NCBI GenBank assembly: GCA_964495805.1
Contig: CAZBWV010000051.1
Coordinates: forward strand, 19,425 to 83,424
Source: JALXCH01 sp964495805
GTDB taxonomy: Bacteria; Calditrichota; Calditrichia; RBG-13-44-9
DNA length: 64,000 nucleotides
Reading direction: 5' to 3'
Below the pieces are notes generated by a model, which made no database searches, had not been told where the DNA came from, and saw nothing but the letters and a program-made list of their open reading frames with translations. A program made the translations under genes and the position numbers. Shown one piece after another: positions 35,355-44,332 of this stretch (within the stretch, counting starts at the first letter, position 1; each line of letters begins with the position of its first letter).

Positions 35355-36830
35355 ATGAAAAGACTGCTCACTGCTCTTGCTCTCCTGATGGGGTTTTCCC
35401 TTCTGTCGGCTTCCACCATTGGGGTGGCCACCGGAAGCTGCACGGTGGATGGTCGGCCGCTGCTGTTTAAAAATCGGGATCGCACTGACGCCTGGCCGCC
35501 GGATGTCATCTTCTATCTGGGACTCGCCGGAGAGTACAGCTTTGTGTATCACAACACCTATTCCCACGGACACACCCAGGCTCGAATGGGGATTAACACG
35601 GCGGGATTTGGTATTGGCAATACCGATAGCGAAAATTTGCAGGGTGCCGGGGTAGGGATGAACAATGGCGAGCTGATTATGCACGCGTTGAAGTATTGCG
35701 CGACCATTCAGGATTTTCGCAATATGCTGGATAGCACCAACGGTGCGCGGCGCGTGCATGCCCACATCGGTGTTATCGATTCCACCGGAGCCGGATCTCT
35801 GTTCGAAGTGGATGGATTCACATACGTGGAACTTATGGTGGTGGACAGTGCCGCCACCATGGCCAACACCGCCAAGTTTCATCCCAATGCCGGGCCACCC
35901 GCATCCGGCTCCACCTCCCCGCAGCGAGAAGGACGGGTGGCGGAACTGTTTAGCCTGGCACCCAACGGAGTGATGGATTATCGCTATTTTGTGGAAGAAA
36001 TCATGCAGGATTTTTCGGAGACTCAGGCAATTGAGAATATGATGCCGGTGGGGCAGTACCTGACCAATCCGGTAATCTCGCGCTACAAAACGGTGGCCGG
36101 AGCAGTGATTCGCGGGTGCAAGCCGGGGGACAATCCGCTGATTGAATCAACAATGTGGCTGGCGATGGGAGAACCGTCCCTTTCTATTGTGCTACCCTTC
36201 TTCCCCAATGTACCGGTGACGTTTGCTTTTGTGCGGCCAACCGCCGGAGACGGAGGTATGGCCGGTTCCACCGACCGGATGCGCCAATTGGTGTACAGTT
36301 ACGCCAACGGACGCTACGGCGACCACTGGGCAGATACCTATCGTTTGGTGGATATCCGTTCCTACACGTTTCCCCTGGAAGATAGCCTCTTCCACAATTA
36401 TGAGCAGCAACTCCCGGTCTGGCGTAGCCTCCCTGCTCAGCAAGCAGCGGATTCCATGTTGTTCTGGAGTTATCGGATTCAGATGTTTGCCAAACAGGAG
36501 TACGACCATATTTACCAGCTGCTCGGTGTACAGAAGCCCCGGACGGAAATATCGCAAAGCACGGTGTTGTTGCATCTGTATCCCAACCCGTTTAACGGAA
36601 GTTTACGACTGCGTTACCGAATTACCCGGGGGGATTCCCCGCAATTTCGCATCTACGACGTGTCGGGACGATTGCGCTGGGAGAAACAGCTTGCACCTCA
36701 ATCACCAGGCTGGCATGAGCTCGAACTGCCTTTTTCCGCCATTTTACCCCGTGCTGGAGCCGGGATTTATTTTGTGGAATATCGGTGCAGCGGTGCGATG
36801 CGGGTGAAAAAAGTGGTGTATGTCCCGTAA
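35355..36830 (+). CDS. secreted Ntn-hydrolase (C45/acyltransferase-like) with N-terminal Ser and sorting domain
   Basis: This 491-aa protein has a signal peptide that should be cut at LLSA/STIG. The Ntn core opening STIGVATGS...DGRPLLFKNRD aligns with the paralogue downstream, where the first residue is Cys. The AT/C45 family (penicillin acylase, carcinine hydrolase types) uses that residue as nucleophile to cut amide bonds. Later motifs are ARMGINTAGFGIGNTD and NGARRVHAHIGVIDSTGAG. The C-terminus is a sorting domain (LYPNPFNGSLRLRY). It starts 13 bp after the previous gene. An alternative nucleophile is the Cys nine residues on (GSCTVDG). Confidence 0.78.
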   Translation: MKRLLTALALLMGFSLLSASTIGVATGSCTVDGRPLLFKNRDRTDAWPPDVIFYLGLAGEYSFVYHNTYSHGHTQARMGINTAGFGIGNTDSENLQGAGVGMNNGELIMHALKYCATIQDFRNMLDSTNGARRVHAHIGVIDSTGAGSLFEVDGFTYVELMVVDSAATMANTAKFHPNAGPPASGSTSPQREGRVAELFSLAPNGVMDYRYFVEEIMQDFSETQAIENMMPVGQYLTNPVISRYKTVAGAVIRGCKPGDNPLIESTMWLAMGEPSLSIVLPFFPNVPVTFAFVRPTAGDGGMAGSTDRMRQLVYSYANGRYGDHWADTYRLVDIRSYTFPLEDSLFHNYEQQLPVWRSLPAQQAADSMLFWSYRIQMFAKQEYDHIYQLLGVQKPRTEISQSTVLLHLYPNPFNGSLRLRYRITRGDSPQFRIYDVSGRLRWEKQLAPQSPGWHELELPFSAILPRAGAGIYFVEYRCSGAMRVKKVVYVP

Positions 36831-36866
36831 TAAAAAAAGAATGGAGTAAGCAGGAAAGGGCTGAGT

Positions 36867-38423
36867 GTGAAGAGGAAAAAGGGAATGCTACCCGGAAGTT
36901 GGAGAATCTGTTGGGTTGTGTGGCTGGTGATTGCATTAGTGTGGAGTTCACCGGCGCAGGATGATGGCGAAGCGTGTACCATCGGAGTGGCTTCGGGAAT
37001 GGCAACCAGCGATGGCCGTCCGTTGCTCTGGAAAACCCGCGACAACAGCGACAAACCCAACAACGAAGTGGTGTTTAACACCTCCTACCGATATGGTTTT
37101 GTTGAAGTGGTCAATGCCGGTGGGTCGTATGCCTGGATGGGGGTTAACGAAAAAGGTTTTGCCATTGTGAACTCTTACGCAGGGGATTTGCCGGCAGCCT
37201 CTTCCGGAATGACCAACGGGTTGTTAATGAAGGTTGCTCTGGGTACCTGTGCCTCTGTGGCTGATTTTGAGCATTTGCTGGACAGCACCAACGTCACCGG
37301 TCGGAAAACCCGGGCCAATTTCGGCGTCATCGATTCCACTGGCGCAGCGGCTATTTTCGAGACGGCAGGATATGTGTACTGGAAATTCGATGCCACGGAC
37401 AGCACCCAGGCACCGGAAGGCTATATCGTACGGACGAATTTTGCCCTGAATGGCGGAGGAACCAGTGGTATCGAGCGGTACATCCGTTCCAACAATTTGA
37501 TTCACACTTTCTGGAGCGGCGACTCTTTGAACTACCGATCGGTGCTGCGCTACCAGATGCGCGATTTTTCCGACAGCAGTTCCAATCCCATTCCCATTCC
37601 CTACCATGGTTACTGGGCGGGCGGTTACCCCTACGGTTACATCGATGCCAGTTACAGTATTTGCCGCTGGTCGTCCGTCTCTGCTGCAGTGATTCAGGGT
37701 GTGTTGCCGGGCGAGTCACCTCGATTATCCACCATGTACACCCATCTGGGGCAACCGGCGATGGGCATATTCGTTCCCTACTGGCCGGTGGGTACCACAC
37801 CACCGGTGGCGAACGGAAGCCCCACTGCTCCTCTGTGCGATGTCGCCAATCTGATTCGCTCCCATGTATTCGATTTTTATTATGACAAACACTATTTGAA
37901 TAGTTTTAAGTTGCGAGACGATGATGGAACAGGCATCTGGAGCCAGACTTTTCCCGCAGAAGATTCAATTCTGGCAGTTACCGACTCTGTGTTAGCCCTG
38001 TGGCGGTCTCAAATGCCCTCCTCCACGGAGATGCGCATCGTGGAATATCAGCTGGCGAATTATGCTTACGGAAAGATTCAGCAGGTGCTGGGGTGGATTT
38101 CTACCATCACTTCTCCCGTTTCCGAAACCGCCCCCGGCGATTTTCGGATTGTGGGCAGTTACCCCAATCCGTTTAATGCGGAAACGGTGGTGGAGTTTAC
38201 CGTACCGGTTCGCCAGCGAGTCGAGCTGGCTGTGTTTAACATTTTAGGGCAGTGTGTTGCCACTTTGTTGTCCGGTTCGGTGAGTCCCGGCACGCATCGG
38301 GTGCGGTGGAAAGCAGGTGGTTTCCCCTCCGGGGTGTATCTGGTCCGGTTGAAGGTGCCGGGAACCGCGAATACCATGCCATCTCGCTCCATGCACATAA
38401 CCAGGGTGGTGCTGTTGAAATAG
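36867..38423 (+). CDS. secreted Ntn-hydrolase (C45/acyltransferase-like) paralogue with N-terminal Cys and sorting domain
   Basis: This protein has 518 aa from the GTG at 36867, which follows AGGAAAGGG. After the signal peptide (WSSPAQ) comes DDGEACTIGVASG; the Cys is the expected nucleophile, freed by further cleavage. The rest tracks the upstream paralogue (DGRPLLWKTRD, MGVNEKGFAIVNS, DSTNVTGRKTRANFGVIDS). A sorting domain ends it (SYPNPFNAETVVEF). The substrate is unknown; the tandem and the gamma-glutamyltransferase next door suggest amide or gamma-glutamyl bonds. Confidence 0.8.
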   Translation: MKRKKGMLPGSWRICWVVWLVIALVWSSPAQDDGEACTIGVASGMATSDGRPLLWKTRDNSDKPNNEVVFNTSYRYGFVEVVNAGGSYAWMGVNEKGFAIVNSYAGDLPAASSGMTNGLLMKVALGTCASVADFEHLLDSTNVTGRKTRANFGVIDSTGAAAIFETAGYVYWKFDATDSTQAPEGYIVRTNFALNGGGTSGIERYIRSNNLIHTFWSGDSLNYRSVLRYQMRDFSDSSSNPIPIPYHGYWAGGYPYGYIDASYSICRWSSVSAAVIQGVLPGESPRLSTMYTHLGQPAMGIFVPYWPVGTTPPVANGSPTAPLCDVANLIRSHVFDFYYDKHYLNSFKLRDDDGTGIWSQTFPAEDSILAVTDSVLALWRSQMPSSTEMRIVEYQLANYAYGKIQQVLGWISTITSPVSETAPGDFRIVGSYPNPFNAETVVEFTVPVRQRVELAVFNILGQCVATLLSGSVSPGTHRVRWKAGGFPSGVYLVRLKVPGTANTMPSRSMHITRVVLLK

Positions 38424-38570
38424 ATTTGGCCAATTGCCGGAGCCGAAAATGGTGCTGTCGGGCAATCTGATGTCCGTTTTCTTTTTTCCGGGAAGATAAT
38501 TGTCAGTCGGGAAGTTCCAGGTTCCGGTGGCTGCGATGATTTGCGAGAAATAGCGAAGGGTGGAAAAACC

Positions 38571-40244
38571 ATGCGAAACATCTCTCGAATTCGACCGGTG
38601 CTGGTGCTTGTCGCCGCACTTTTTTGTGGGTTTGTTCTGCTGACCGGTGCGGGAAACGCTCAGGATGTGGTGGCTTCGCACGGAATGGTCGCCAGTGCGC
38701 ATCCGCTGGCTTCCCGGGCCGGACTGGAAATATTGCAGCAGGGCGGCAATGCTGTGGATGCGGCCGTTGCCACCGCATTCGCTCTGGGAGTGGTGGAACC
38801 CAACGCCTCGGGGATAGGCGGCGGCGGTTTTATGGTGATTCGAACAGCAGACGGGCGAACGGTCACCATTGACTATCGTGAAGTGGCACCGCAAAAAGCA
38901 ACAGCGGATTTGTACTACCGAACCAGCGAGAGTTTCGACAGCTTGACTCACCACGGTCCCATGTCTATCGGTGTACCCGGAACAGTTGCCGGGTTGACGC
39001 TGGCGCTGGAGAAGTATGGTACCCTGCCCCTGAGTCGGGTTCTGCAACCGGCCATCCGCTATGCCGAAGAGGGATTTCCGGTCAGTGCCAAACTTTCTGA
39101 CATCATCATGCAGAAATACGAAATTATTCAGATGTTTCCCGCAACGGCGGCCATCTATCTGGACAACGGTTTACCCCTCATGGCCGGAAATGTGTTGAAA
39201 AATCCCGACCTGGCAGCAACCTACCGACTTCTCTCGGATAGTGGCGCAACTGCTTTTTACCGCGGGCATCTGGCGCGGGAAATAGTCCGGCAGGTTCAGG
39301 CGCTGGGTGGCATCCTTACCATGGCGGATTTGCAACAGTATCGAGCATTGGAGAAGACACCCGTTCAGGGAAGTTACCGGGGATATCACATCGTTTCTTC
39401 GGCTCCTCCCACCGGAGGGGGCACCCATCTGGTTGAACTGCTGAATATTCTGGAGCAAACCAATGTGAACAGTCTGGGACACAACAGTGCGGATTATCTT
39501 CATCTGCTGGCTGAGGCCATGAAGATGGTTCTGGCCGATAAAGCGTACAACATGGGCGATCCCGCATTTTACCGGGTGCCGGTGGAAAAACTTACCAGCA
39601 AAGCCTATGCGGAATCGCTCTTTACCTGCATTGATATGCAACATGCCCGTTTCGATTATCAGCCTCCGCACTGGATTGCCCCGGAGTCCCGCAATACCAC
39701 CCATCTTTCCGTGGTGGATTCCCTCGGGAATGTGGTGGCGCTTACCCAGAGTATTAATTTGTGGTTTGGTTCCGGGGTGGTGGTGGAGGGTACGGGAATT
39801 TTGCTCAACAACCATTTGCGGGATTTCGACAAACGTCCCGGACATCCCAATTCCATCCAGCCGGGGAAGCGTCCCGTCAGCAGCATCGCACCAACCATTG
39901 TGCTAAAGGGAGATGCCCCATTCCTGACCATTGGTACGCCAGGCGGAACACGCATTATCGGCGCACTGGCGCAAATTCTGGTAAATATCATCGATTTTGG
40001 TATGGGCATCGACCAGGCCATCGAAGCACCCAGAATTCACGCTTACAAAAAAACGCTCCATGCAGAAGGCCGAATTCCGGAAACCGTTCTTGAAACGTTG
40101 AAACAGCGCGGACACCGGGTTAAAGTACACGACAACTACGATGCTTATTTTGGTGGGGCTCAGGGCATTTTGATTGATTCTGAAACGGGTGAACTGCGAG
40201 GTGGGGCGGATTCTCGCCGGGATGGGGTGGCCATGGGATATTAA
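38571..40244 (+). CDS. ggt: gamma-glutamyltransferase
   Basis: This protein has 557 aa from the ATG at 38571; the frame runs back to a TTG at 38541 without a signal. The signal peptide (LLTGAGNAQ) exports it. Autocleavage should occur before Thr376 in RNTTHLSVVD, making the catalytic small subunit. The large-subunit arginine region is IGGGGFMVIRTADG, and the GGG substrate loop is SSAPPTGGGTH. GGTs transfer or hydrolyse gamma-glutamyl groups; CapD of the anthrax capsule locus belongs to this family and acts on poly-gamma-glutamate. The pgs genes lie 1.1-4 kb away, so a CapD-like role is plausible. Confidence 0.92.
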   Translation: MRNISRIRPVLVLVAALFCGFVLLTGAGNAQDVVASHGMVASAHPLASRAGLEILQQGGNAVDAAVATAFALGVVEPNASGIGGGGFMVIRTADGRTVTIDYREVAPQKATADLYYRTSESFDSLTHHGPMSIGVPGTVAGLTLALEKYGTLPLSRVLQPAIRYAEEGFPVSAKLSDIIMQKYEIIQMFPATAAIYLDNGLPLMAGNVLKNPDLAATYRLLSDSGATAFYRGHLAREIVRQVQALGGILTMADLQQYRALEKTPVQGSYRGYHIVSSAPPTGGGTHLVELLNILEQTNVNSLGHNSADYLHLLAEAMKMVLADKAYNMGDPAFYRVPVEKLTSKAYAESLFTCIDMQHARFDYQPPHWIAPESRNTTHLSVVDSLGNVVALTQSINLWFGSGVVVEGTGILLNNHLRDFDKRPGHPNSIQPGKRPVSSIAPTIVLKGDAPFLTIGTPGGTRIIGALAQILVNIIDFGMGIDQAIEAPRIHAYKKTLHAEGRIPETVLETLKQRGHRVKVHDNYDAYFGGAQGILIDSETGELRGGADSRRDGVAMGY

Positions 40245-40286
40245 CCGGCAGGGATGTGCACAAACGTAAAGAAAAAGGAGATATCA

Positions 40287-41330
40287 ATGAATATCGGCCA
40301 GGGGAGTCGTCTGTGGCGCCGCGGAGGAATTTTTTTGCTCTTTTTATTGCTGGTTCAGCTTTCCTGTACCGCTCAGTTAAGTGATGAGCAAAAGTTCGAG
40401 CGCTTTTTTCACAAAAAGTCGCCCACCATTTTAGTTACCGATTCCGGGTTGGGCGGGGTATCCATTGCTGCGGATGTGGTGGAGCGCTTGAAGCCATCCG
40501 GCCTGTTTCAATCCGCCAGGGTGGTATTTTTCAACGCTCAACCGCACCTAAAAAGCGGTTACAACCGCATGAAAACCACCGAACAAAAAGTGCACGTCTT
40601 CGAGAATGCTCTGCAAGCTATGGAGAAGACGTTCCATCCGGATATGATTCTGATTGGATGCAACACACTTTCCGTACTCTATCCGTACACCCGGTTTGCC
40701 AGCCAAACGCAAATTCCGGTGGTGGGTATTGTGCGCACCGGAGTAAAGGTGATTGAGCAGGCGTACCGGAAGTATCCCGACGCCCAGATTTTTATTTTTG
40801 CTACAAAGACCACCGTAAAGCAGGGAAAGCACAAGCAGTTGCTGGTGCAGGATGGAATTCCGACAGACCACATCATTGCGCAGGCCTGCCCCGGACTGGC
40901 CGGTCGCATTGAGCGCGGCCCGGATAGTCCGGAAACACGTGCCCGGGTGCAAAAATATGTGGATCGAGCGCTGGAAAGCTTTGCCGATACCACCCGACCA
41001 ATTCTGGTTAGCTTGAATTGCACCCATTACGGATATGTGCGTCACCTGTTTGAGGAAGCGTTTCAGAAACGCGGTTACCAGGTGGCGGACGTTCTGGACC
41101 CCAATCCGTATCTGGGAGATTTTCTGTTTCGGACGGATTACCTGCACCGCTATCCAGAAACAGATGTGAGTGTGGAAGTGTATTCCCAGCCGGTGCTTCC
41201 CCGGCAACGTCTGGAGAATATTGCTCGCCTGATCGAAAAGCGCTCTCCCCAAACAGCGGAAGCGTTGCGGCAGTGTCAGTTTACTCCCGATCTGTTCGAA
41301 TGGAAGTCCATTGCCGGGGATACGCAGTAG
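40287..41330 (+). CDS. glutamate/aspartate racemase-family protein, predicted lipoprotein
   Basis: This protein has 347 aa from the ATG at 40287, chosen for AAGGAG just upstream. A hydrophobic leader ends in lipobox VQLSC, so the enzyme is predicted to be exported and lipid-anchored. MurI motifs are intact: VTDSGLGGVSI, first catalytic Cys in IGCNTLS and second in LNCTHYGY. Ordinary MurI is cytoplasmic and about 265 aa. It follows ggt by 42 bp and is convergent with pgsW. It may interconvert D- and L-glutamate outside the cytoplasm; the exported location is predicted, not shown. Confidence 0.85.
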   Translation: MNIGQGSRLWRRGGIFLLFLLLVQLSCTAQLSDEQKFERFFHKKSPTILVTDSGLGGVSIAADVVERLKPSGLFQSARVVFFNAQPHLKSGYNRMKTTEQKVHVFENALQAMEKTFHPDMILIGCNTLSVLYPYTRFASQTQIPVVGIVRTGVKVIEQAYRKYPDAQIFIFATKTTVKQGKHKQLLVQDGIPTDHIIAQACPGLAGRIERGPDSPETRARVQKYVDRALESFADTTRPILVSLNCTHYGYVRHLFEEAFQKRGYQVADVLDPNPYLGDFLFRTDYLHRYPETDVSVEVYSQPVLPRQRLENIARLIEKRSPQTAEALRQCQFTPDLFEWKSIAGDTQ

Positions 41331-41337
41331 ATGAGAA

Positions 41338-42393
41338 TCAGGAGGGAGTCTTTTTTAAGAAGAACATCATGAGCACGAGTAACATGAGGGAAAAAATAGC
41401 CAGCGGACGGGTAGCCCGGGTGCGGAAGTAAGGGAGATGAAGTCCCGGTGGAATAAATCGACCGGGAGCAATGGGAAGCCCGTATCGGGAGGCCAATCCG
41501 CGGATGTCCAACAGGTGAATAACCGGAATTCCACGCCGTAGAAAGTAAAAAATCAGCCCGGAGTTAGGTTGGAGGGAGGAAGCGTGTCGTCGAACCACTC
41601 CCCCGGGGAGAAGCGCTGCCGCCGTTCCTTCCCCCAACGCAGTTTGATTTCCCCCGATATTGATGAAACAGCGAATCCGATGCTGCCGGGTGAACAGAGC
41701 GATTTTCCGTTGAATGGCTTCGGTCAAATCTTTCGGAACGGTCAGAGGGTAACCGTTCCGTTGAACGGCCTGGCGAACCAGTTCCATTCCGGTGTGGTAA
41801 AAAGACGAGCCGTTGTCCTGGTTACCTCCCGGGGTAACCAGCTCACTGCGGTGGTGGATGATGCCCCGGCGAAAGAGAATCTGTTCCATATCCGGATAAG
41901 TAAACCCGGGGAGATTGGCGCCATAACTGCTGGCACCCACCGAAGCGGAAATCACCGGCTGGAGTCCCAGCGTTTCGCAGGCTACGATTGCGGCAATGTT
42001 GAGTGCCGGGAAGGAACCGGAACACTGGATGCCCACTTCATCGCCGGGCTGCAAAGGGAGTTCGTAAAGCCAGCGTACCAGAAGGGCGGCAAAATCCGGC
42101 TGCGCACTGGTTTGCTTGGCCGCTAAATTTCCCAGTGTGGTGGTGATGGGAGTGAATTCCGTGCCGATGAACCCGGTGCGCGCCGGGTCCAGCCCGGAAA
42201 GGATGGGGATATCCTGAAGTGTTCGTTCCTCACGAATTACCTGAATTGCCCGGTGCATGGTAGCAGAAGCCTCCACCATGGCACGGTAGGCGGGATGAAA
42301 CTCCCGAGTGGGGAAATAACCGTACATGGTGAGCAGAAAAATAGCCAACAGGGTGGCGATTACATAGCGTATGGTGTGGTGTCTGAGATTCAT
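41338..42393 (-). CDS. pgsW: poly-gamma-glutamate system protein (PgsW type)
   Basis: This protein has 351 aa from the ATG at 42393; the frame extends to 42450 without better features. It has an N-terminal membrane helix (YVIATLLAIFLLTMYGYF), a large extracytoplasmic domain and a C-terminal helix (PLAIFSLMLLVLMMFFL). Conserved-looking motifs are GIQCSGSFPALNIA, SVGASSYGAN and CFINIGGNQTALG. I recognise it as the third component annotated in non-Bacillus poly-gamma-glutamate loci, from memory. Its biochemical role is not established. It follows pgsC by 75 bp. Confidence 0.72.
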   Translation of the reverse strand: MNLRHHTIRYVIATLLAIFLLTMYGYFPTREFHPAYRAMVEASATMHRAIQVIREERTLQDIPILSGLDPARTGFIGTEFTPITTTLGNLAAKQTSAQPDFAALLVRWLYELPLQPGDEVGIQCSGSFPALNIAAIVACETLGLQPVISASVGASSYGANLPGFTYPDMEQILFRRGIIHHRSELVTPGGNQDNGSSFYHTGMELVRQAVQRNGYPLTVPKDLTEAIQRKIALFTRQHRIRCFINIGGNQTALGEGTAAALLPGGVVRRHASSLQPNSGLIFYFLRRGIPVIHLLDIRGLASRYGLPIAPGRFIPPGLHLPYFRTRATRPLAIFSLMLLVLMMFFLKKTPS

Positions 42394-42468
42394 TTTTGAA
42401 ATACCACTTTTCGTTGAATAAACGGAGAAATTGTCCCGGGGCGGATGCAAATATTAACTATGTGCAAT

Positions 42469-42900
42469 TCAAAAATAAATTAACTGAAGAAGGAAAAAAA
42501 CAACCGCCGAGACCACCGCCATTCCGGCAAATGTTTTCAGCACCCCCTGACGCAAAAATTCGTTGGCCATCAGACCAGGGATAATGTAACCGATAGCCCG
42601 CAGGTCCATTCCGGTTTCCGGGAGAAACCACAGAAGGTAATCCGCTCCTAATCGCAGAACAAATCCGAACAAAATGGCTAACAGAAAGCGGCGGCGACCA
42701 AAAATTATCAACCGCTGTTGCAGCAGGTAAACCAATCCTGCAGAGATGAGCGCTAATAGAATAGTAACACCAATCCGCCCGGGTTGCTGAATAAACAGAG
42801 CCAGATATCCGGGTACCACAATTCCTCCGGCGGTTAAGCCGGTCAGCTCAAAAAATAAAAATCCGATGAAAATACCCAGTCCAAAAGCGGAAAGAATCAT
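42469..42900 (-). CDS. pgsC: poly-gamma-glutamate biosynthesis protein PgsC/CapC
   Basis: This 143-aa inner-membrane protein has four helices. The opening GLGIFIGFLFFELTGLTAGGIVVPGYLAL is characteristic of CapC/PgsC, as is GYIIPGLMANEFLRQG near the end. Length matches the family (about 149 aa). It partners PgsB to polymerise and pass gamma-linked glutamate through the membrane. It lies 148 bp after pgsB in the same direction. Confidence 0.9.
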   Translation of the reverse strand: MILSAFGLGIFIGFLFFELTGLTAGGIVVPGYLALFIQQPGRIGVTILLALISAGLVYLLQQRLIIFGRRRFLLAILFGFVLRLGADYLLWFLPETGMDLRAIGYIIPGLMANEFLRQGVLKTFAGMAVVSAVVFFLLQLIYF

Positions 42901-43048
42901 TGATGAGTCCTTTGCTTAAGTTTAAAAATTTCAAACGGTTCCTTTCCGAATCTCCTGCCTTTCTCTGTTGCTATCTCAATATACAGGAATCCACAAGGGG
43001 ATTTGCTCACTTTTCTGTTCGCTGGAAAAAAGTCTCTCCGTTTTTTCT

Positions 43049-44215
43049 TTACTCTGTGTGATCGGTGCCGGGTAAAAAATGTTCGGCATCGCGATGGTTG
43101 GCCAGGGCAAACAGGGTGGTGGGTCGGTTAAATCCCTGACGAAGCCGTCGGCCGGTTTCCCGGAAGTTCAGTACCTCTACTTTACCGGAGAATGAGTTGA
43201 GCAATCGTTTTCCCAGATGTCGTCCGCTGCCGGTGAGCCACACCTGCGATTCGGGAAACATGCGTTGTACCAGACGGATAAAGTCCTGGCTTCGCAGTGG
43301 GCGATCCTGACGCAAGTTCAGTAGCACGACCTGTTCGTTGCTGATAGGTAGCAGACTTTGCAGATGGTTGATCAGCTTCCCGGCGGTGGGAGCGTCGTTT
43401 ACCGAGAGCAGGTTAATCAGATGAAATTGCTGGTCGGGGAAATTCCGGACAATGTTGCGGTCAATTCCTTCCCACACTTCCCGAAATGCCCGGGTGGTTT
43501 CCACCGACGAAACACCCAGATCCCCAAGCAGTGCAGAGAGCAAACCCCACTGGCTTTCGATGAGCTCTCCGGGAAAATGAACCGGTCGATAGGCAGGAGG
43601 AACTGTCGGACAGAGGCGAAACCCGGTCGTTTCTGCCGAAATATGGGGTAGAAAAACTTCCTGCTCTGTTTCCGGAAGGTATATGTGAGCCTGCAGACGA
43701 AGGCAACGTGATAGTGTGGCGGCAATTTCCGCCCGGGTTTGTCCCATCACCTCCCGGTGGTCAACCTCCGCACCGGTCAGTAGAATGTGAGTGGGGCGAA
43801 AGATATGCCTGGCCAGAATCTGCTGATTCTCCGCCTGGAGCGCATTGCATTCCAGTATTACTGCACGAGGATGTTCCTGAGCCACGCGAAATAAAAACCA
43901 GATATTCTCCCGAATACCTGCCGGTGCGCGACGAACCACCATCCGGGTTCTACCATCGGACTGGTAGATCAAAGGTGCGTCTCCGGTGGTTTTAGCTACG
44001 GCGGAAATTCCAGAGCGGTTTAGTGCAAGATGAATGATTTTCACGGCGGTGGACTTGCCACGAGTGCCATTCACTAAAATGCGCAATGGAACGCTCCGCA
44101 GAATCCGTTGCAGCATCCATTGCTCCATACCAAAGGCAATTAGCAAAAGACCGAGAGAAAAGAGGTAAATAATGGCGGTCACCTTTCTTTTTTGCCGATG
44201 AAAAATACTTCCCAT
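43049..44215 (-). CDS. pgsB: poly-gamma-glutamate synthase PgsB/CapB
   Basis: This 388-aa protein has an N-terminal membrane helix (AIIYLFSLGLLLIAFGM) followed by a Mur-ligase-like ATPase. The P-loop is NGTRGKST (Asn49-Thr56), with later motifs ILECNALQ, LTGAEVDHREVMGQT and LLSVNDAPTAGK. It activates glutamate with ATP to build gamma-amide-linked chains. Length fits Bacillus PgsB (393 aa). It starts 117 bp from the divergent hydrolase gene. No PgsA/CapA-type phosphoesterase gene is in the window. Confidence 0.92.
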   Translation of the reverse strand: MGSIFHRQKRKVTAIIYLFSLGLLLIAFGMEQWMLQRILRSVPLRILVNGTRGKSTAVKIIHLALNRSGISAVAKTTGDAPLIYQSDGRTRMVVRRAPAGIRENIWFLFRVAQEHPRAVILECNALQAENQQILARHIFRPTHILLTGAEVDHREVMGQTRAEIAATLSRCLRLQAHIYLPETEQEVFLPHISAETTGFRLCPTVPPAYRPVHFPGELIESQWGLLSALLGDLGVSSVETTRAFREVWEGIDRNIVRNFPDQQFHLINLLSVNDAPTAGKLINHLQSLLPISNEQVVLLNLRQDRPLRSQDFIRLVQRMFPESQVWLTGSGRHLGKRLLNSFSGKVEVLNFRETGRRLRQGFNRPTTLFALANHRDAEHFLPGTDHTE

Positions 44216-44332
44216 TCGGCGAACAAAGCAACCGGAAGATGGATTGTACGGAAAGAAATTTTATTCTCCCGTTTGAAATGCTGGCGAAAAAGTTTAATTT
44301 TTGCCCCTGGTGATCATAGAAAGGGTGCTGGT

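Noticed and set aside
44192..44332. N-terminal extension of the alpha/beta hydrolase
   Set aside because: It would overlap pgsB and lacks signal or membrane character; the ATG at 44333 has GAAAGGG upstream and starts a membrane helix.
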